From NCBI RefSeq assembly GCF_026914185.1, contig NC_070564.1, forward strand, positions 7,626,001 through 7,690,000: DNA of 64,000 nucleotides, written 5' to 3'. Every line of letters starts with the position of its first letter. The first letter of the stretch is position 1. Positions 12,481 through 24,773 of this stretch are shown here, piece after piece. The notes under the pieces were generated by a model. The model searched no databases, had not been told where the DNA came from, and was given only the letters and a program-made list of their open reading frames with translations. The stretch is from Puccinia triticina (lineage: Eukaryota; Basidiomycota; Pucciniomycetes; Pucciniales; Pucciniaceae). Both the position numbers and the translations under genes were made by a program.

Positions 12481-13335
12481 TGGGGGCGGACAGGTGATGG
12501 CCTGATGACGGAGGACAATGGCGAGACAGCGGCGACAAACGCAGACACCATTGTGGGGCTTTTTTGATTGGATGGCTCCGTTTATCTGGCCCGCCAAGGC
12601 CGTCCGACTACAGGCTGTTGCTCCCATCTGACGCGGATCATCAAAGGGCAGTGTTGTTTTATTGGTGGGGAGGGGGGCGAGAAGCAGACTACGGCGTCGC
12701 ACAGCCAACAATGTCTGTAGGCTAAAGATGGTCTGGCAGAACCCTTCCAGTGGACGATGATCTGCTCCTGGGACCGCAGCGGGCTGTGGCTGTAGCCAAA
12801 GATGGCGCCCGGGTTGCTGGCGATGATGGTCCCAACAAGGTGTGGCTTGGTGGCTTGAGCATGGTTATAGCAACTTGTTGTTGGAATGATTGTGTTGGTT
12901 GCTGTTGCACTGGAGAAAATGGCTTGCGTTGCCAGGAATTGCAGTTGTTCTGCAATGACCGTTGTGAAGAGCAAGGTGAAGGGGTGCGTTTCCGCTTGGG
13001 TGTGACAACTGAGCTTGGTGTTGGCCAGTTGTTTTGACATAAATAGAAGGAAGGACCACAGACAAGTTGATACCCAGGGGTTCTGGTTTTGTCCTGGCCC
13101 CTCCCTGCAGGCCCCCTACTTCGCTTGATTAGGCCCCTGCTTGAGACAACAAAATCCGACTCTTTTTTGCTTGTTGCACTGTCACAAGCTGGAGAGTCTA
13201 TCCATGGCACATACTGTGTTCGGGGATAATCTATTCAACAGTGGCCATCATTTGGCTGCACACCAAAACTTAGATCTTTTTTGCGGTGTTTTTGTGAATT
13301 TAATAAACTTGGATAGTCACTTACACATAGTACCC

Positions 13336-13413
13336 TAGCTTAACTAAGCCTCTTGAATGGAGGGTCCAGGGGACCCCGCCCAGAGGGCTCTCCGTAGGAG
13401 AGGCTTATGCATA
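13336..13413 (-). repeat. Hairpin module with TTAGTTAAG tail, copy c
   Basis: On the minus strand, ATGCATAAGCCTCTCC opens the module and AAGAGGCTTAGTTAAGCTAG closes it. Arms and tail match the consensus seen at six other places. The 12.5-13.3 kb sequence to its left has no gene I can support. Confidence 0.6.
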
Positions 13414-13788
13414 ATGTCTGAAAGCTGGCAGACAAGGGAAGGATTTTCAACCCTAAAAACACAAAAACAGAATTTAAAAATCAACAACACATGTACAGAG
13501 AAATCTGAGTAGACAGTTCTCTCAGCAGTAATAATGTGCACCCTCAACAAAGTTTTTGAGGCATAAAATCCAAAACTGATTGAAGGAACCTGTTTTGAAG
13601 GTCAAAGGAATCCTGAAGGATATTCCATTACTCTGAAGATCCAATTTTGGATTTTCTGATAATATGCACAATTGAATATCCTATCTGCAAAAATTGAGTG
13701 GCTACAGGTGTAGGATCTGCAGATATCTGCAGGCTTGTGAATCCAATACCCACAAGGCATGATGGTTGTAATTCCTTGGTTTACATTT

Positions 13789-13819
<31 letters not shown>

Positions 13820-13925
13820 AGTACAAGGAAAAAGGTTGGGATTGAGGAGATGAGACCAGCACCATTTGAAAGCTGAGGTTCTGAAGTATATTTTGGCTCT
13901 GGGACAGGTCCGCAGGAGCTGAGGG

Positions 13926-14345
13926 CAACGGTGGGCCGCTACGCTACACTACACTATTTCAGCGCTACGTGTTAGCATAGCGGCAAAAAGCACCCACCAA
14001 TTTTGAATAGTGTTAGCGCCGCTATGCTGCCCTAATTTTCAACGGCACCAACAGCGCACAAATTCTTTGTAAGCGTTAGCGCACCGCTACACTCGCTAAA
14101 AAAAGGCCTTTTTTTCCGCTGAAAGCGCTGTAGCGCAGCGTAGCGCGCGCTCTTTGGCGCCCTCTGTGTGTAGCGTTAGCACAATTTCTCAAATCTGCGC
14201 TAACACTACGCTAACAGCTTAATTAGCTGCGCACCCTGTGCGCGCAGCGTTAGCACGGAGAAGGTGCAATTCCGCTAACGCTACACTGAAAGTTAGCAGA
14301 ATTCCGCTATGCTAACACTACGGTTAGCGTAGCTGGCCCACCGTT
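13926..14345. mobile_element. hAT-like nonautonomous element, 8 bp TSD
   Basis: The left end CAACGGTGGGCC and the inverted right end GGCCCACCGTT bound about 420 bp. The 8 bp GCTGAGGG occurs at 13918-13925 and 14346-14353, the duplication length made by hAT transposases. The interior is an unusual low-complexity patchwork of GCTAACGCTACG and GTAGCG blocks in both orientations, so the element could fold on itself extensively. It has no open frame. hAT assignment rests on TSD length and end sequence only. Confidence 0.75.
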
Positions 14346-14425
14346 GCTGAGGGGGAGGCTGGGTGATGCGAAGTATTTTTCCTCCAGCCATTAATGATTT
14401 CTTTCTCAGCCAAATTTTTGACTTT

Positions 14426-14512
14426 GTGCACAAGTCCCTCCCTGCCAGAGGGGCCGCTTTGCGGCCAGCCACAGCAAGCCTCCTACCAGGGGGGACTTAT
14501 GTCAAGTTAGCA
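14426..14512 (+). repeat. Hairpin module, copy d
   Basis: GTGCACAAGTCCCTCCCTGCC and GGGGGACTTATGTCAAG form the arms and tail, enclosing an inner GGGGCCGC/GCGGCC hairpin. The tail is diverged from the consensus. The following 14513-15187 is AT-rich and shows no gene. Confidence 0.5.
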
Positions 14513-15187
14513 TAGTACCCCTTTATCTTCAATGGTTCAATAGTTATAAAGGATATAAGATTTACAGAAAACTTACAGTCTTCATTAGTTACAACATTCA
14601 CCTCATGAGTAACTTACTTAAATAATTATAGTACATTCCTTTTACAGAAGTCTTCCCACACATTAAACCCCTTACATACATTGCTCATCATGTACTATGT
14701 CTATTGTACACATTACATCATTGGATCTGTGCTTACCTCTTTCAGTAGTACTCATCATTACAAATGCTACTATGTTCACATCATCTTCCCTATTTGTAAA
14801 GTCTTTCTTCCCATAGCTAGGATTTCTCTTGATTGCTCATCTTTCAGCTGAACATAAGACAAACCATCTTCCCCCCCACAAGTGAAGAGTATGCAGAAAT
14901 TCCAACCAGTCCAGTCCCTTTGACTTATCTAATAACATGGCACACAATACCAGCTAGACCAAAGACAAAGCACAATATTGATTTCTGCTTGCTGTTCAAA
15001 GAGCTTGACCAACCAATGCACAACCCAGTTCTTTTCCCCCCTTTCTCAAGAGCTTTCTTACCAAAAAAGACTCACATCTTGCCAACCTGTTCTCATAAAC
15101 CTTTTTGTTATCAGCTCAGTAACAACCCTTCAACATTAGTGAACATACTAAAGTCTCTGCACATCAGCCAGCAGAAATCTCCTTAGC

Positions 15188-15466
15188 ACACTTCTGGCCC
15201 ATATATCTCTTGAATATCGCGCCAGGAACGTCCGCCGCAGACATCATGGAAGCTCTGAAAGAGCATGGACCTATAAAAGATTGTTTTACGCCACATGTCG
15301 GATTGGGGATGGAATTATTTGCACTGGTTGTGTTCACGAGTTGGGAGGGTGCTAATAAAGCTATTAGAGCGCTTGATGGCGCAAAAGCCAACGGACTGCC
15401 ATTGGAAGCGCAAGCAACAAAAAAGGAGGAGCACCAAGGTCTGGAACTTCTAGCGCAGCTGAGGTG
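15188..15466 (+). pseudogene. Isolated RRM-type exon (RNA-binding domain)
   Basis: The frame reads LNIAPGTSAADIMEALKEHG, then ELFALVVFTSWEGANKAIRA and LDGAKANGLPLEAQ. This is the beta-alpha-beta-beta-alpha-beta layout of an RNA recognition motif, most like the single RRM of ALY/REF/Yra1 mRNA export adaptors. It ends at a donor-like GAGGTGAGCG (15462-15471). No ATG precedes it in frame (it opens with TTG after an upstream stop), and no partner exon was found nearby. It is therefore a gene fragment, or one exon of a gene whose other exons I could not see. Confidence 0.5.
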
Positions 15467-15471
15467 AGCGG

Positions 15472-16767
15472 CCCCAGAGACAAAACTATGGATAGCTACG
15501 CCGCAAGGATCACACCAATTTCGGGGTTATTTCTCCACCGATTTCTACTAAAGATTCCTGTTACATTTCTTCTTTATTTCTTCATCTAGATATACATTTT
15601 TTAGCATTACATTACTTCTTAAAAAAGAAACTATAATACAAGCAAGAAAAACAATAGAAAATTCATTAAAAGAATCAATCAAAGAATATATTATTTCTAC
15701 CTCATTTGTTCATAGCCTTTCCCTTTTTCAAAACTCAGACTCAATTCTACGCAGAAGAAAATCAAACATACAAAAAAAAATCTGTACATAAACCAATCAA
15801 TTTGCCAGTTCACAGTCTCCTTTTGCTTTTCCCTATTTTCTTTCTCTGCTCTTTGTCACACTTCACTCAAGGTTGGATGATGGGGACATCATCTAATTTG
15901 GGGGTGGATGTGATGAGCCTAATCAAAACCTTATTACATCACTCATACACCTACTGTGAAGGAATCAGCGCCAACACCCTCTAGGAATCACCCTGGTACA
16001 CGTAATCCACGCCCACAGACACTTCATAATAGCCTAGAATCATCTCTACAAGGCACCTCAACTCTTCAGTATTCACTTTCATGGATGGCCCTCCACAATG
16101 GGTAAGAAAATATGTACAAAATCAGGTTCAAAGTGGGAGAAAGTCCACCATCAAACAGAGCCAGACTATTAGGAGATATGTGTCAGGGATCTCTGCCAGC
16201 TAGGGGAAGTGGGAGGACCAGGGGATATAGTCAAGCAGGAAGGGGGCCTGTGATTGTCCTTGTGAAACGTTGCGGCGTGCAGGGGCTTCACATTACATTA
16301 CACCCTAGAGATTCCAAGAAGCACTGGAAAGGTTTGTGGAGCAGAAAGGAGTTAAGACATGAGTTAAATAATCATCCCTTCTTCAAGATTCATGGAAGAA
16401 TGCTTGGGATTTCATATTATCATAAGAAGGAAGCTTGTGCAAATCAAAATAACCAATCATAGAAAAGAAGTATATCAAGTTTTTTAGAAAAATATGAATG
16501 CTAAGCAAGTATCAGGCTGTAATGCTGGTAATGAGGTCAGTTGTTTGTTGGAAGCTTTGTTAAAGCTGATATTATAATAAAAAGGAAAATTGGAGGATAG
16601 CAAGAATTGTGACATGGAGAAATGGTGTACAAAAGGAAAATTGAAGGATAGCAATAATTGTGACATGGAGAAATGGTTTACAACCAAGAAAGAAGAGGAA
16701 AGGAAATGCTATGGGGTATCAATGTAGGACCAGGAGATATTTTTGAGACAATACTATGTAGCATATG
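15472..16767. other. Intergenic sequence with a 51 bp tandem duplication
   Basis: A 51 bp unit (AAAGGAAAATTGGAGGATAG onward) is present twice at 16581-16682 with few differences. A plus frame at 16112-16462 has no recognisable domain and is not called as a gene. Confidence 0.5.
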
Positions 16768-19215
16768 TTAAGGATTTGGGAGTTGAGAAATCCAAGAGGT
16801 ATAAGGCGCGCCGAGTTCTGCAGAAATGAGCTTTATCTGTTGAGACGGAATACCACCTTGCCTTAGGGTATCCTGTAAAATCCAGCTTTTCTTGTGATAA
16901 TGCTTCAATGCACCTGCTGAGAGTTGGTCTTCATGGTTCGTACCGGTCTCGATGTTAGCAGAACTCAGACAGACCTGACAGCATTCACGCAATGGAACTT
17001 CTTTCTTGGATCCCCACTTGTCAGTCGCAAAGTTTGGCTTGGTCTTGCCTTCCGGTGCCAACATCAGACTAACGTTTGACAGGTTTTGGATGGAGCTGTT
17101 GGCAAAAGGGGGAGAATTGGCTGAGATGATGATAACATCATCAACAAACTCTGAAGTGGAAGTGGTGGTTGGCTCTGTGTGATTTGATGGGGGTGGTGTT
17201 TTTCGCCAGTTCGTGAGTTTCTTAAAAAACGCAATATGGGTAGGTTTGCTGCGGCGAGTGCCGGTCGTGGCGGATCGTTGTAAAGCGGCACCGGGGGTTG
17301 AAGATTTTTCCAATGAGGCGCCGAGAGCAGAGCTATCTTGTAGTGGTGTAGCAGACGGTCTCAGGAAAGGGGTAGTAGGGGTCGCCGTTCTCTGTAGCGG
17401 GGCTCCAGAAGTCATCGCTCCTTGTGTTAGAACTCGAGGAGTGGATACCCGCTTGAGTGGGGCCCCTTGAAGCGATTGATCCGGTGTAACTGGGAGTGAT
17501 GGTCGGCCAAACGAGATATGAGTTGGTGATTTCTGTAATGAAGCACCCGGCGAATCGCCGATTGATCCAGCAGGAGGCGAGGTGTTAGCTTTCCCAGGAT
17601 CTCCAGCATCATTTTGTTGCCTATCTAGTCGAACGGATCTCGCTTTTTGACCAAACCACTTGAATCGAGAGATCCTACGGCCGTTTGTTTCTAATGGAGA
17701 ACATGATTTAGACTCAGCGGGGATCATTTGATCGACGACTGAGTTTGAGGCCTGGGGTGATGTAAGCTTGAGAGCGTTAGTTGTGACAGGTGTTGGTGGT
17801 GAGATCGGACCAACAGGTTCTGAATTCATAACTTGAGCTGTTGAATCAAGTCGAAAGAAAGTTCGCCTCAAAAATTAATTATCAGCAACTGTAAAAGGGA
17901 ATCAGTCGGTACAAAGAACGACTGACCATTCGAGTCCACCGATGTGACTTGCTTGGAGAAGGGCGTGTTCTGAGCCTGCTGTTCCCAGTCATCGTTGGGA
18001 GAAATCGAGGAGGCGATCGAGTTGATCGCCGTGTTGGTTGATAGTTGAACTGGGACAGTTGCGTTGTTTAGTCGTTCTCGAAGACCTGGGGATAGATGAT
18101 GCAGGTTGGAGAGCGTGCTGGGTTTGAGGTTTGATTTATGATTGCCGCCCATTTGCTTCCATCGCTCCAATCGGTGTTTCTCTTCCCGTCTGAGTGCCCT
18201 TCTGTTGGGTTGACGGGTAATGCTAGGAAGGGTGAGGTTGAGATAACGAGGGACATCGGGAATGAACTGTTCGTCTTCGTCGATCTCTTTTCGTGTTTGA
18301 GCAAAAAGCTCCCGGCTGGTTACGACAGCTGAAGGGGAGTTGGCAGTTAGTGAGGCGTTGGAGTGATTGTGGTGGTGGCCGATTCCGATGAGGGAACTAG
18401 TTGAGATGTTGAGTGGTAAACTATAAGAGTAGAAAGAGTCGGATCGTAGGAAGAAAAAAAAACAAAAAACAGAAGCAGCAACATGACGAATCAGATGAGT
18501 GAGAGGTTTGTGCGAAGCTGGAAGAAAGAACGGACGCGATTTTCTTGGTGCAAAGCCGAACGGGTCTCCTTCTGCTACGACTCCTGGAACGCCGAGAATG
18601 ATTTTCCTCATCGGACGAATTCTCTTCATCTGGATTGGGGATGATACGAACGATAGGGTTGAACCTGAGCTGAGGATGGTCGTTGATTGGTTGTGGATCG
18701 ACGGAATGGTGGCGAAGATGGATGGTTGCAGCTAATTCGGATGCCGAACAAGCTGAGGGTCCGGCGGTGGATGGTAGGTCTTCATTGGGGTTATCGGCAG
18801 GGTGGGAGGTGGTTGCGATGGAAAGCAGGGATGGTTTGAAGGCTGATGAGGTCGACGATGAATCGATTGACTGGATATCTTTCTTCTTCTGATCAAACTC
18901 GTCAAGTTTCTGGCTGATGGTGACAGTAGCATTATCATCGAACCTGTCTGCCTTGCCACTATTTTCCAGATTGCTGTTGACTCGGATCGACTGGCACGAC
19001 GACCCTCCGTTCTCCCCGGCCGTCGCACCCGCATCGCTCTGCAGAGCTGTACCAACCGTCGGCGCCCGTGTCGTCGTACTCCTGCCCCTCGCCCGAGGCA
19101 GCTTCGGCTTCGGCTTCGGAGTATTACGGGTGGTGGTAGGCGGGCCGGTATTACCACGCTCGCTGTAGTCATTCCGGCTGATACAGCTGCGGTCGATGTT
19201 CGGAGTTTCGGCCAT
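16768..19215 (-). CDS. Uncharacterised three-exon gene, Ser/Thr/Pro-rich protein
   Basis: Model: exons 19215-18488, 18420-17927 and 17837-16768 with introns of 67 and 89 nt. All phases agree and give 763 residues from ATG at 19215 to the stop at 16768. The first donor (GTCATG) is weak, but its acceptor follows a long pyrimidine tract; the second donor is GTCAGT. The protein is largely disordered. It has an acidic then Arg/Ser stretch (about residues 215-235, SRRSRSRSRRR), a Lys/Arg-rich helical patch (RREEKHRLERWKQMGGN), and in exon 3 a run of related motifs (GAPLKRVSTP, GAPLQRTATP, GASLEKSSTP, GAALQRSATT) resembling proline-directed phosphosites. PTHISFGR and PTHIAFFKKL are also repeated. 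The C-terminus has ECCQVCLSSA. No known family is recognised. A role as a regulated scaffold is speculation. Confidence 0.55.
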
Positions 19216-19398
19216 CAACTGGATCCGGCAGTGGCTAGGGTTCGGCTGAATATGTGTCAAAAAATCAGTACATCTCAGTGCTTTCCTCAACCCTCCAAGT
19301 ACTATTTATTGGTACATCTTTAAATAATATGAGATGATTTGTAAATACGTGGCAAGTTGGGTGTCCTATGGAACCTCCCCACTAGTTGTAATATAACT

Positions 19399-20256
19399 TC
19401 ACCCCTTAGCCAGTATCCCGCGTGGGATATCCGGTAGATAATCTGGGATATCTGTCGAGGGACCGCGGATCAAGCCAGGTATCTGAAACCCGAGGTTCCG
19501 AAACCTGCGGATATGGGTGGATATTTCTGCATCTGAAGCGGAGCTCTTCAGGATGCAGAGGCTCAGCGGAATAGACATGCGCACAAGATGAGAGGAAATT
19601 GGCAAATGGCCTGAATATGAAAAGGAATTGGGGGAAATTAAACCCCCTAGGCATGTCCAGTTGTCGGAGTCGATTGTATCTGCCAAAAGGACGCTCTGGA
19701 GGAAGGTAGTTCGAGCCCGGCGCGTCGTGCCCATCAGGCGGAGGTCCAACATCACCGGAGCCTACGTCGTCCCAGAAGGCCTTGCAATTTGTATACCAGT
19801 GACCCTCCTGCTTGCAGTAATTGCACTGGCTGCCCCACTTTCCTGTCAGGTGGCTATTCAGTGGATAGCCTCGGCAGGCAGCTGCTTTTTGGACGGAGAG
19901 ATTAGGTTTTTGTGGTATAGTTGGGAGGCTATTTTGCTGCGCTTGCATGTTTGGCTTCTGGGGTTGGTTGTAGTGCTGAGGATTGCGCTTGTGGAGCGTA
20001 TCAACCCCCAGCGGTGCGCATTGCATTCACCGCGTGATCAAGGTCCATCGGCACGTATCAATCTTCTACGAGTCGATGTCTTGCTTTGAGATTTTCCCAA
20101 AGCCGCTTGAATAACCGTCATCACATCACTCATTGTTGGTTTGTCTGCGGTGCCGTGGAAGGGTCGGAATCCCTTCACTGGAGAAGACAATGGGACTGAG
20201 AGTGAGGGCCAAAGGCCTGAAGTGTTGGAATCCAGGCTTAAGCCCTGCGCAACCAA
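19399..20256 (-). pseudogene. Decayed retroelement gag with CCHC zinc knuckle
   Basis: A minus frame from 20026 contains CNYCKQEGHWYTNC, a CX2CX4HX4C zinc knuckle, after a Gln/Pro-rich stretch. A second frame just upstream (20256-20038: GLWPSLSVPLSSPVKGF, MSDVMTVIQAALGK) looks like the end of a gag capsid region and is out of frame with the first. No pol sequence follows within the window, and no LTRs were found. It is best read as a gag fragment, though a domesticated gag gene cannot be excluded. Confidence 0.6.
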
Positions 20257-20572
20257 ACTCGGATCCAGTCAAAGTTGACCTGGTAGACTCAGGCCTCAAT
20301 TATAAACAACTGGGGAAATCGCGGCTGCGCCGCGGAACATGAATCAGAACTGTAGAGCCAGAAAAGGTCTGGCATAGCCAACAAAAACGTATCAAATGAT
20401 TTCGCAGAGCTATGATGGCTCATAATCTCACAGGATAAAACAGCTGAGGAATTATCAGAACGACATTTGATCTCTGGCCTCGTAATGTGTTCCAATTCTT
20501 TCTTGGAATGCTAATTCCAAGATTCAACATTGAACATAATTTTCTGCATGATCCCGGGCTCCTGCCCTCCAT

Positions 20573-21572
20573 TAGAAGGTTTCAAAGTTGAAATCAGGTC
20601 GCGCAGGACCCCAATCAGGTCTGATTTCCAGGAAAAAAAATCACTGCCAAAAACACCAACCTGGGGGCTCTACTTTGAACGCCCCCAAATGCAAGAATCT
20701 CCTGATCTTGCACCCAGGAGTTCTCAACCTGCAAAAATTTGGGCACAAATCCCTTTTGTCCCTTGCCACCGGGGTCCCGGAAGGACTTTGATCCGTCCGG
20801 TTCCCTGTGTGAAGCGTTGTTGGAATACCACATGTCACTGTCACCGTGTGTGACAAGCTTCCTCCAACTCGGAGATGTATTCAAATCAAACTCAATAATG
20901 CCCTTGCGAGGCCGGTCCAGGCCCAACCGGCCATTGAGTGTTGTGTCACTTGATGGCCGGCACAGACCTGATCAGCCATCAAGTGTTGCGTCACTTGATG
21001 GCTGGTACAACCCCACCCGGCCATTGAGTGACACATCACTTGATGGCCGGTACAGACCCAACTGGCCATCAAGTGTTGTCTCATTCAATGGCAGGTACAA
21101 ACCCAACCGGCCATCGAGTGTTGTCTCACTTGATGGCCGGTACAGACCCAAACGGCCATTGAGTGTTGTCTCACTCAATGGCCGGTACAAACCCACCCAG
21201 CCATCAAGTCTTGTGTCACTCAATGGCCGGTACAGACCTGACCGGTCATCGAGTGTTGTCTCACTTGATGGCCGGTACAAACCCACCCGGCCATCAAGTG
21301 TTGTGTCACTCAATGGCCGGTTGAGACCCGACCGGTCATCAAGTTGTGTGGGTGGTAGTGTGTGCTGGGCCCTGGCTCACACTCAATGGCCGGTATGCGG
21401 GTGTGATCAGGGATAGGTGAAAACACCCTTGAGGGGGTGTTTCTGACCTTTTTCCTGCTCCTGGAGCCTTTTTTGAAGAAGGAAATCAGGTCCGCAGGAG
21501 AGGTTCCAGGTCCATTTTTTTTCCTGATTCCTGGGACCTGCGCAACCTGATTTTTAACTTTGAAACCCCCTA
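20573..21572. mobile_element. 1.0 kb TIR element (TA target) enclosing a palindromic minisatellite
   Basis: The left end TAGAAGGTTTCAAAGTTGAA and the inverted right end AACTTTGAAACCCCCTA bound exactly 1000 bp including the flanking TA pairs. The TIRs continue inward with ATCAGGTCGCGCAGG versus CCTGCGCAACCTGAT. The interior 20930-21400 is a tandem array of units of about 40-45 bp in which TGATGGCCGGTA and ACCGGCCATCA alternate, so each unit can form a hairpin. Long open frames over the array are repeat artefacts. Related ends bound the elements at 26132 and 62000. No transposase is present. A TA-specific transposase supplied in trans is inferred. Confidence 0.8.
20930..21400. repeat. Palindromic minisatellite, GGCCGGT core
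   Basis: About eleven units of the type CACTTGATGGCCGGTACAGA then CCCAACCGGCCATCAAGTG, with some units carrying CAATGGCCGG or CATTGAG variants. Inverted halves are 8-12 bp with loops of about 10 nt. The T/C exchanges between units (TGATGG versus CAATGG) are mostly transitions. Confidence 0.85.
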
Positions 21573-24198
21573 TTGATGAGGATTTCTTGGTGCTGATGCA
21601 CTGATAGCTAAGTGACTAATTAAGCCAATACCTTTTATGGATCAGTGAGTTTGCAACAAGAATATGTACCAGGTTGAAGAAACCCGTAAATATACCCTGA
21701 CCCATGTGTTTGATCCCCAGGAGGACAGTGTAAATAGACTATGTCAAGGGCTATGCTCTGAGAGCGGAACAGGGGTTGCTCAACTGGTCAGCTTAATGGC
21801 ACTTCCTAATTGAGGCAATAGGCTTTTCATATCCAAACAGAAGGAATGGTGCTGGGTCATTTTTCATAATTGACATCAGTGTGCAGTTCCAGACAACCTT
21901 AACACAAGTCCCAGCCTCCGTGCAGGCGTGCAACATTTGGCTGGTCGCGAAGCGACCCCAACTGGAGGGAGGGCCTTGCATACTAAAACACTTTTCTCGC
22001 GTGAGCCAATTCCAAGGTTTGGCTGGGAGCAGCCTTGTTTGCATCACCACACTCTCAACACTCATCATAGTTCTACATGTTCTGGATTTTTCAGTACTTT
22101 TTTTAGTGCAAAATCTTGATTGTTTCCACTGGAAATAAATTATTGAAGTTCATGATTTCAAACTTGGATTTGGCTTGCACATCATATGAAAAGGACCGTG
22201 TGCAGTCATACTACTTCTTGTTGTCAAGTGTCAAATGTGAAGGGGTGAGAGTACAGCAACAAAAAAAATACTGAAAAATCAAGAAGATGGTAAGCTGTCA
22301 GATAAACAAAAAAAGAAAAAATTCTGATGAGTGGCATAGAAACCAGGAGAGAAAGCGTGGCCTCTATATCACACTTGGCTCACGGGAGCTTTGTGTTTTA
22401 GTTCATAAACCTCTCTGGTGAGACTGGGCTGCCGCCCAGACCCGCTCACCACGAGTGGCTTAGTTAACTTAAGCTCTAGTTGCAGAACAGATAGCCTTAC
22501 TCCCCCCTGCCAAACACCTGTCATGTACATTGACTTGATTTGGCCCGAGCTCGGCAGCTACACTCTCTGAACCCCTGGGGTTGGTTAAGAACAAGGTCCT
22601 TTGTAGGTCCTGGCTGAAACAGCTTCAAATTTCTCTATTTAGGGCCTCACACCAAAACATCCCTTTTAATCTTCCATGTAAAGCTAGAATAATAAACTCC
22701 GCATTGAGATGAACGTTCAAGGCTGTGAAATATTGGAAAATTTAAAGTACAATCCTTCAAACCAAACATATATCTTAACTGTTCCAAAACAAATCCGACA
22801 AAACAGTAAAGGAAAATTTCTAGAATATCAATCTCCAGAATATGATTTAGTTTTTTGCAATAAAGCTTAGTGGTTTGGTATTCATGACGTGAGAGGAGGA
22901 GATTTTGAGACTTTTGAGGATTAGGGTTGGGGGTGAGCGGCAGGAGCACTGATTCTTGAGTAGTTAATTTGGCTGGAAAGATTTGGGCAGGGGAGACTTG
23001 GGGTAAGAAGCTGGAGCCATGGAGATGGTTGAATTTGAGGATGAATTGGGGAATAGTTTCCAGTCCTGGTCTTGAATGAAGAAGGATTACGGACGGAGGA
23101 ACAAATGAATTACTATGACTGGCTGGAATTGTGAGCGTGAGAGGATCTAGTATCAAAATAATTGAGCATGAATTGTGAAGAGTTTCTAATCCTGGTTTTG
23201 AAAGAGAGGAGAATAATTTGGAGGACGTACAAATTACTATGGCTGGCTGGAATCGTAAGCGTGAGAGGATCAAATATCCGGATGAGGGGTGTGCAACCTG
23301 TTGGTTTTATCAATAATTATTGAGGGCGATGCATGAGATGGCTTTGAGATTTGGGAAAGGAAGAATCTGAATTCTTGGTGGTATTGTTGGATCAGGGAAT
23401 AGGTGTTAGAGGAGGGATTGGGAAAAATACAAATTGGGTAAAATGGATGATGCATTATAGTATTATTGGCTTTAATTGGATGAAACATTGGGGTGATAAG
23501 CAAAAGTGTGAGTAAAGAACAATGAACAGGAACAATGGCCTGAGGAAAACAATAGAAATAAGGGGAACAATAGATTGTGCAGCGGCGGTGTTGAGCGAGA
23601 GGTTTTGAAAGGTATAAATAGAGGGTCTTGATGAGAGGAAATGAACCAAGGCTCCGGAGTTTCAGGCTTGCTATGAAAGCCTTCAGGGGGGGGGGGGGGA
23701 ATGCTGCATTTTTTTTTCAGAAACTGAGAAATCTTGGGTTGGGACTAGGGTTTAAGGGCGGCTGCGCTGCCCTATGACCATTATTGCCACATCATGTAAT
23801 TATAAAATTGACCAAAAAATAATAGGATCCTCATTGGACCGCTGGGGGCGAATCTTATAGAGGGGTTTGGATAGATGAGAAGAAGGTGTTGGGCACGGAG
23901 CTTCTGTTGGAGAATAGAAATACACTATGAAAAAAACTCAAGAAACTGATTTCAGTTGACATGCAGCATGCTACATAGGGTTCTACATGAAAAACTTGTC
24001 TTGTTTCTCTTTTCCTCTCATGAAGTCCACCATGAGCTGACTAAGAGAAATTTATCCCTTAAGTCCTCAAATTCTTACATGAAGTCTATCAAAAAGAATG
24101 GTATTTCACTATGTAGATGTGAGAAGTTGGGGGAAAGGGAAAGGAGAACCCCAAGGTGAAGGACAGCTTGAGAAGAAGAAGAGAAGAGAGAGTTCAAA
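21573..24198. other. Intergenic sequence; hairpin module and a 124 bp duplication
   Basis: Copy e of the hairpin module lies at 22403-22476 (ATAAACCTCTCTGGTGAG, then GAGTGGCTTAGTTAACTT). A degenerate tandem duplication with a 124 bp period covers about 23030-23277 (GTGAGAGGATC at 23137 and 23261). The minus frame 22647-23273 crosses that duplication and shows no domain. No gene is supported. Confidence 0.5.
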
Positions 24199-24773
24199 CT
24201 AGAGTATGTACAAGATATGTAGAGCAACTAATACTATGTATAAGCATACCACAAACTCAAACGTTTTTGCATCAATGCCAACAGGTGCTGTGATTTTTTT
24301 TTGAAGCAGTAGTCCACCAGCCTCTTCCCAGGAGATTTTTAGTTTGGTCATCTCAGCCCAGACATCATTCCATTTCACAATACTGAGATCTGTTCCAGGT
24401 AACCAATTGCTGATGAGTTCCCCAAACTGGTTGATGATGTCCAGTTTGTCTTGGTGGTCAGATCTGTCACACTGGCAGCTCTTGAGGTAGATGAAGATTG
24501 TCCAAGTGCCATCAACAATATCCAGGAGAGTACCCTGGATGGTTGACCTGAAGAGGCACGCAATTGCCATTTGGTCCTGGACCAATCATGTCTTGAAGTT
24601 AGCTCAAGCTCAGTGAATGTACCCTGATTCTCAAAGACATATTTTAAGGTCTGGTTGATCTTGAAGTTTTCTTTTGCCTTCAAGAGTTTGGTCTTCTTGG
24701 GGTTGTGCATAAAGTGGAGGTCCAGCGGCTTTTTGTGGAAGCTGTTCTTCACGCTGTTTGCTCCATTGCTCAC
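24199..24773 (-). pseudogene. Ty1/copia gag fragment
   Basis: On the minus strand, two frames read as a copia-type gag. WLPGTDLSIVKWNDVWAEMT and KISWEEAGGLLLQ followed by GIDAKTFEFVV resemble the end of the UBN2-like gag region. INQTLKYVFENQG and an RTKWQL-type segment lie upstream in another frame. The piece is about 0.6 kb with a frameshift near 24570. No LTR or pol was found next to it, so it is an isolated remnant. The host element need not be the copia at 43-49 kb. Confidence 0.5.

Noticed and set aside
18429..18629. Alternative frame (GVPGVVAEGDPFGFAPRKSR) as part of the 16.8-19.2 kb gene
   Set aside because: The other frame joins the upstream and downstream exons in phase with a pyrimidine-rich intron; using this frame would require a further unexplained frame change.
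20930..21400. Regularly spaced palindromic repeats resembling a CRISPR array
   Set aside because: The units are contiguous, diverged hairpins without unique spacers, lie inside a TIR element and in a eukaryotic genome. There are no cas-like genes.
20739..21416. 225-codon open frame
   Set aside because: It is a translation of the minisatellite (repeats of RYRPNRPSSVVSLDG type); both strands give equally long frames because of the array.
22647..23273. 208-codon minus frame
   Set aside because: It crosses a 124 bp tandem duplication and has no domain, start context or splice support.
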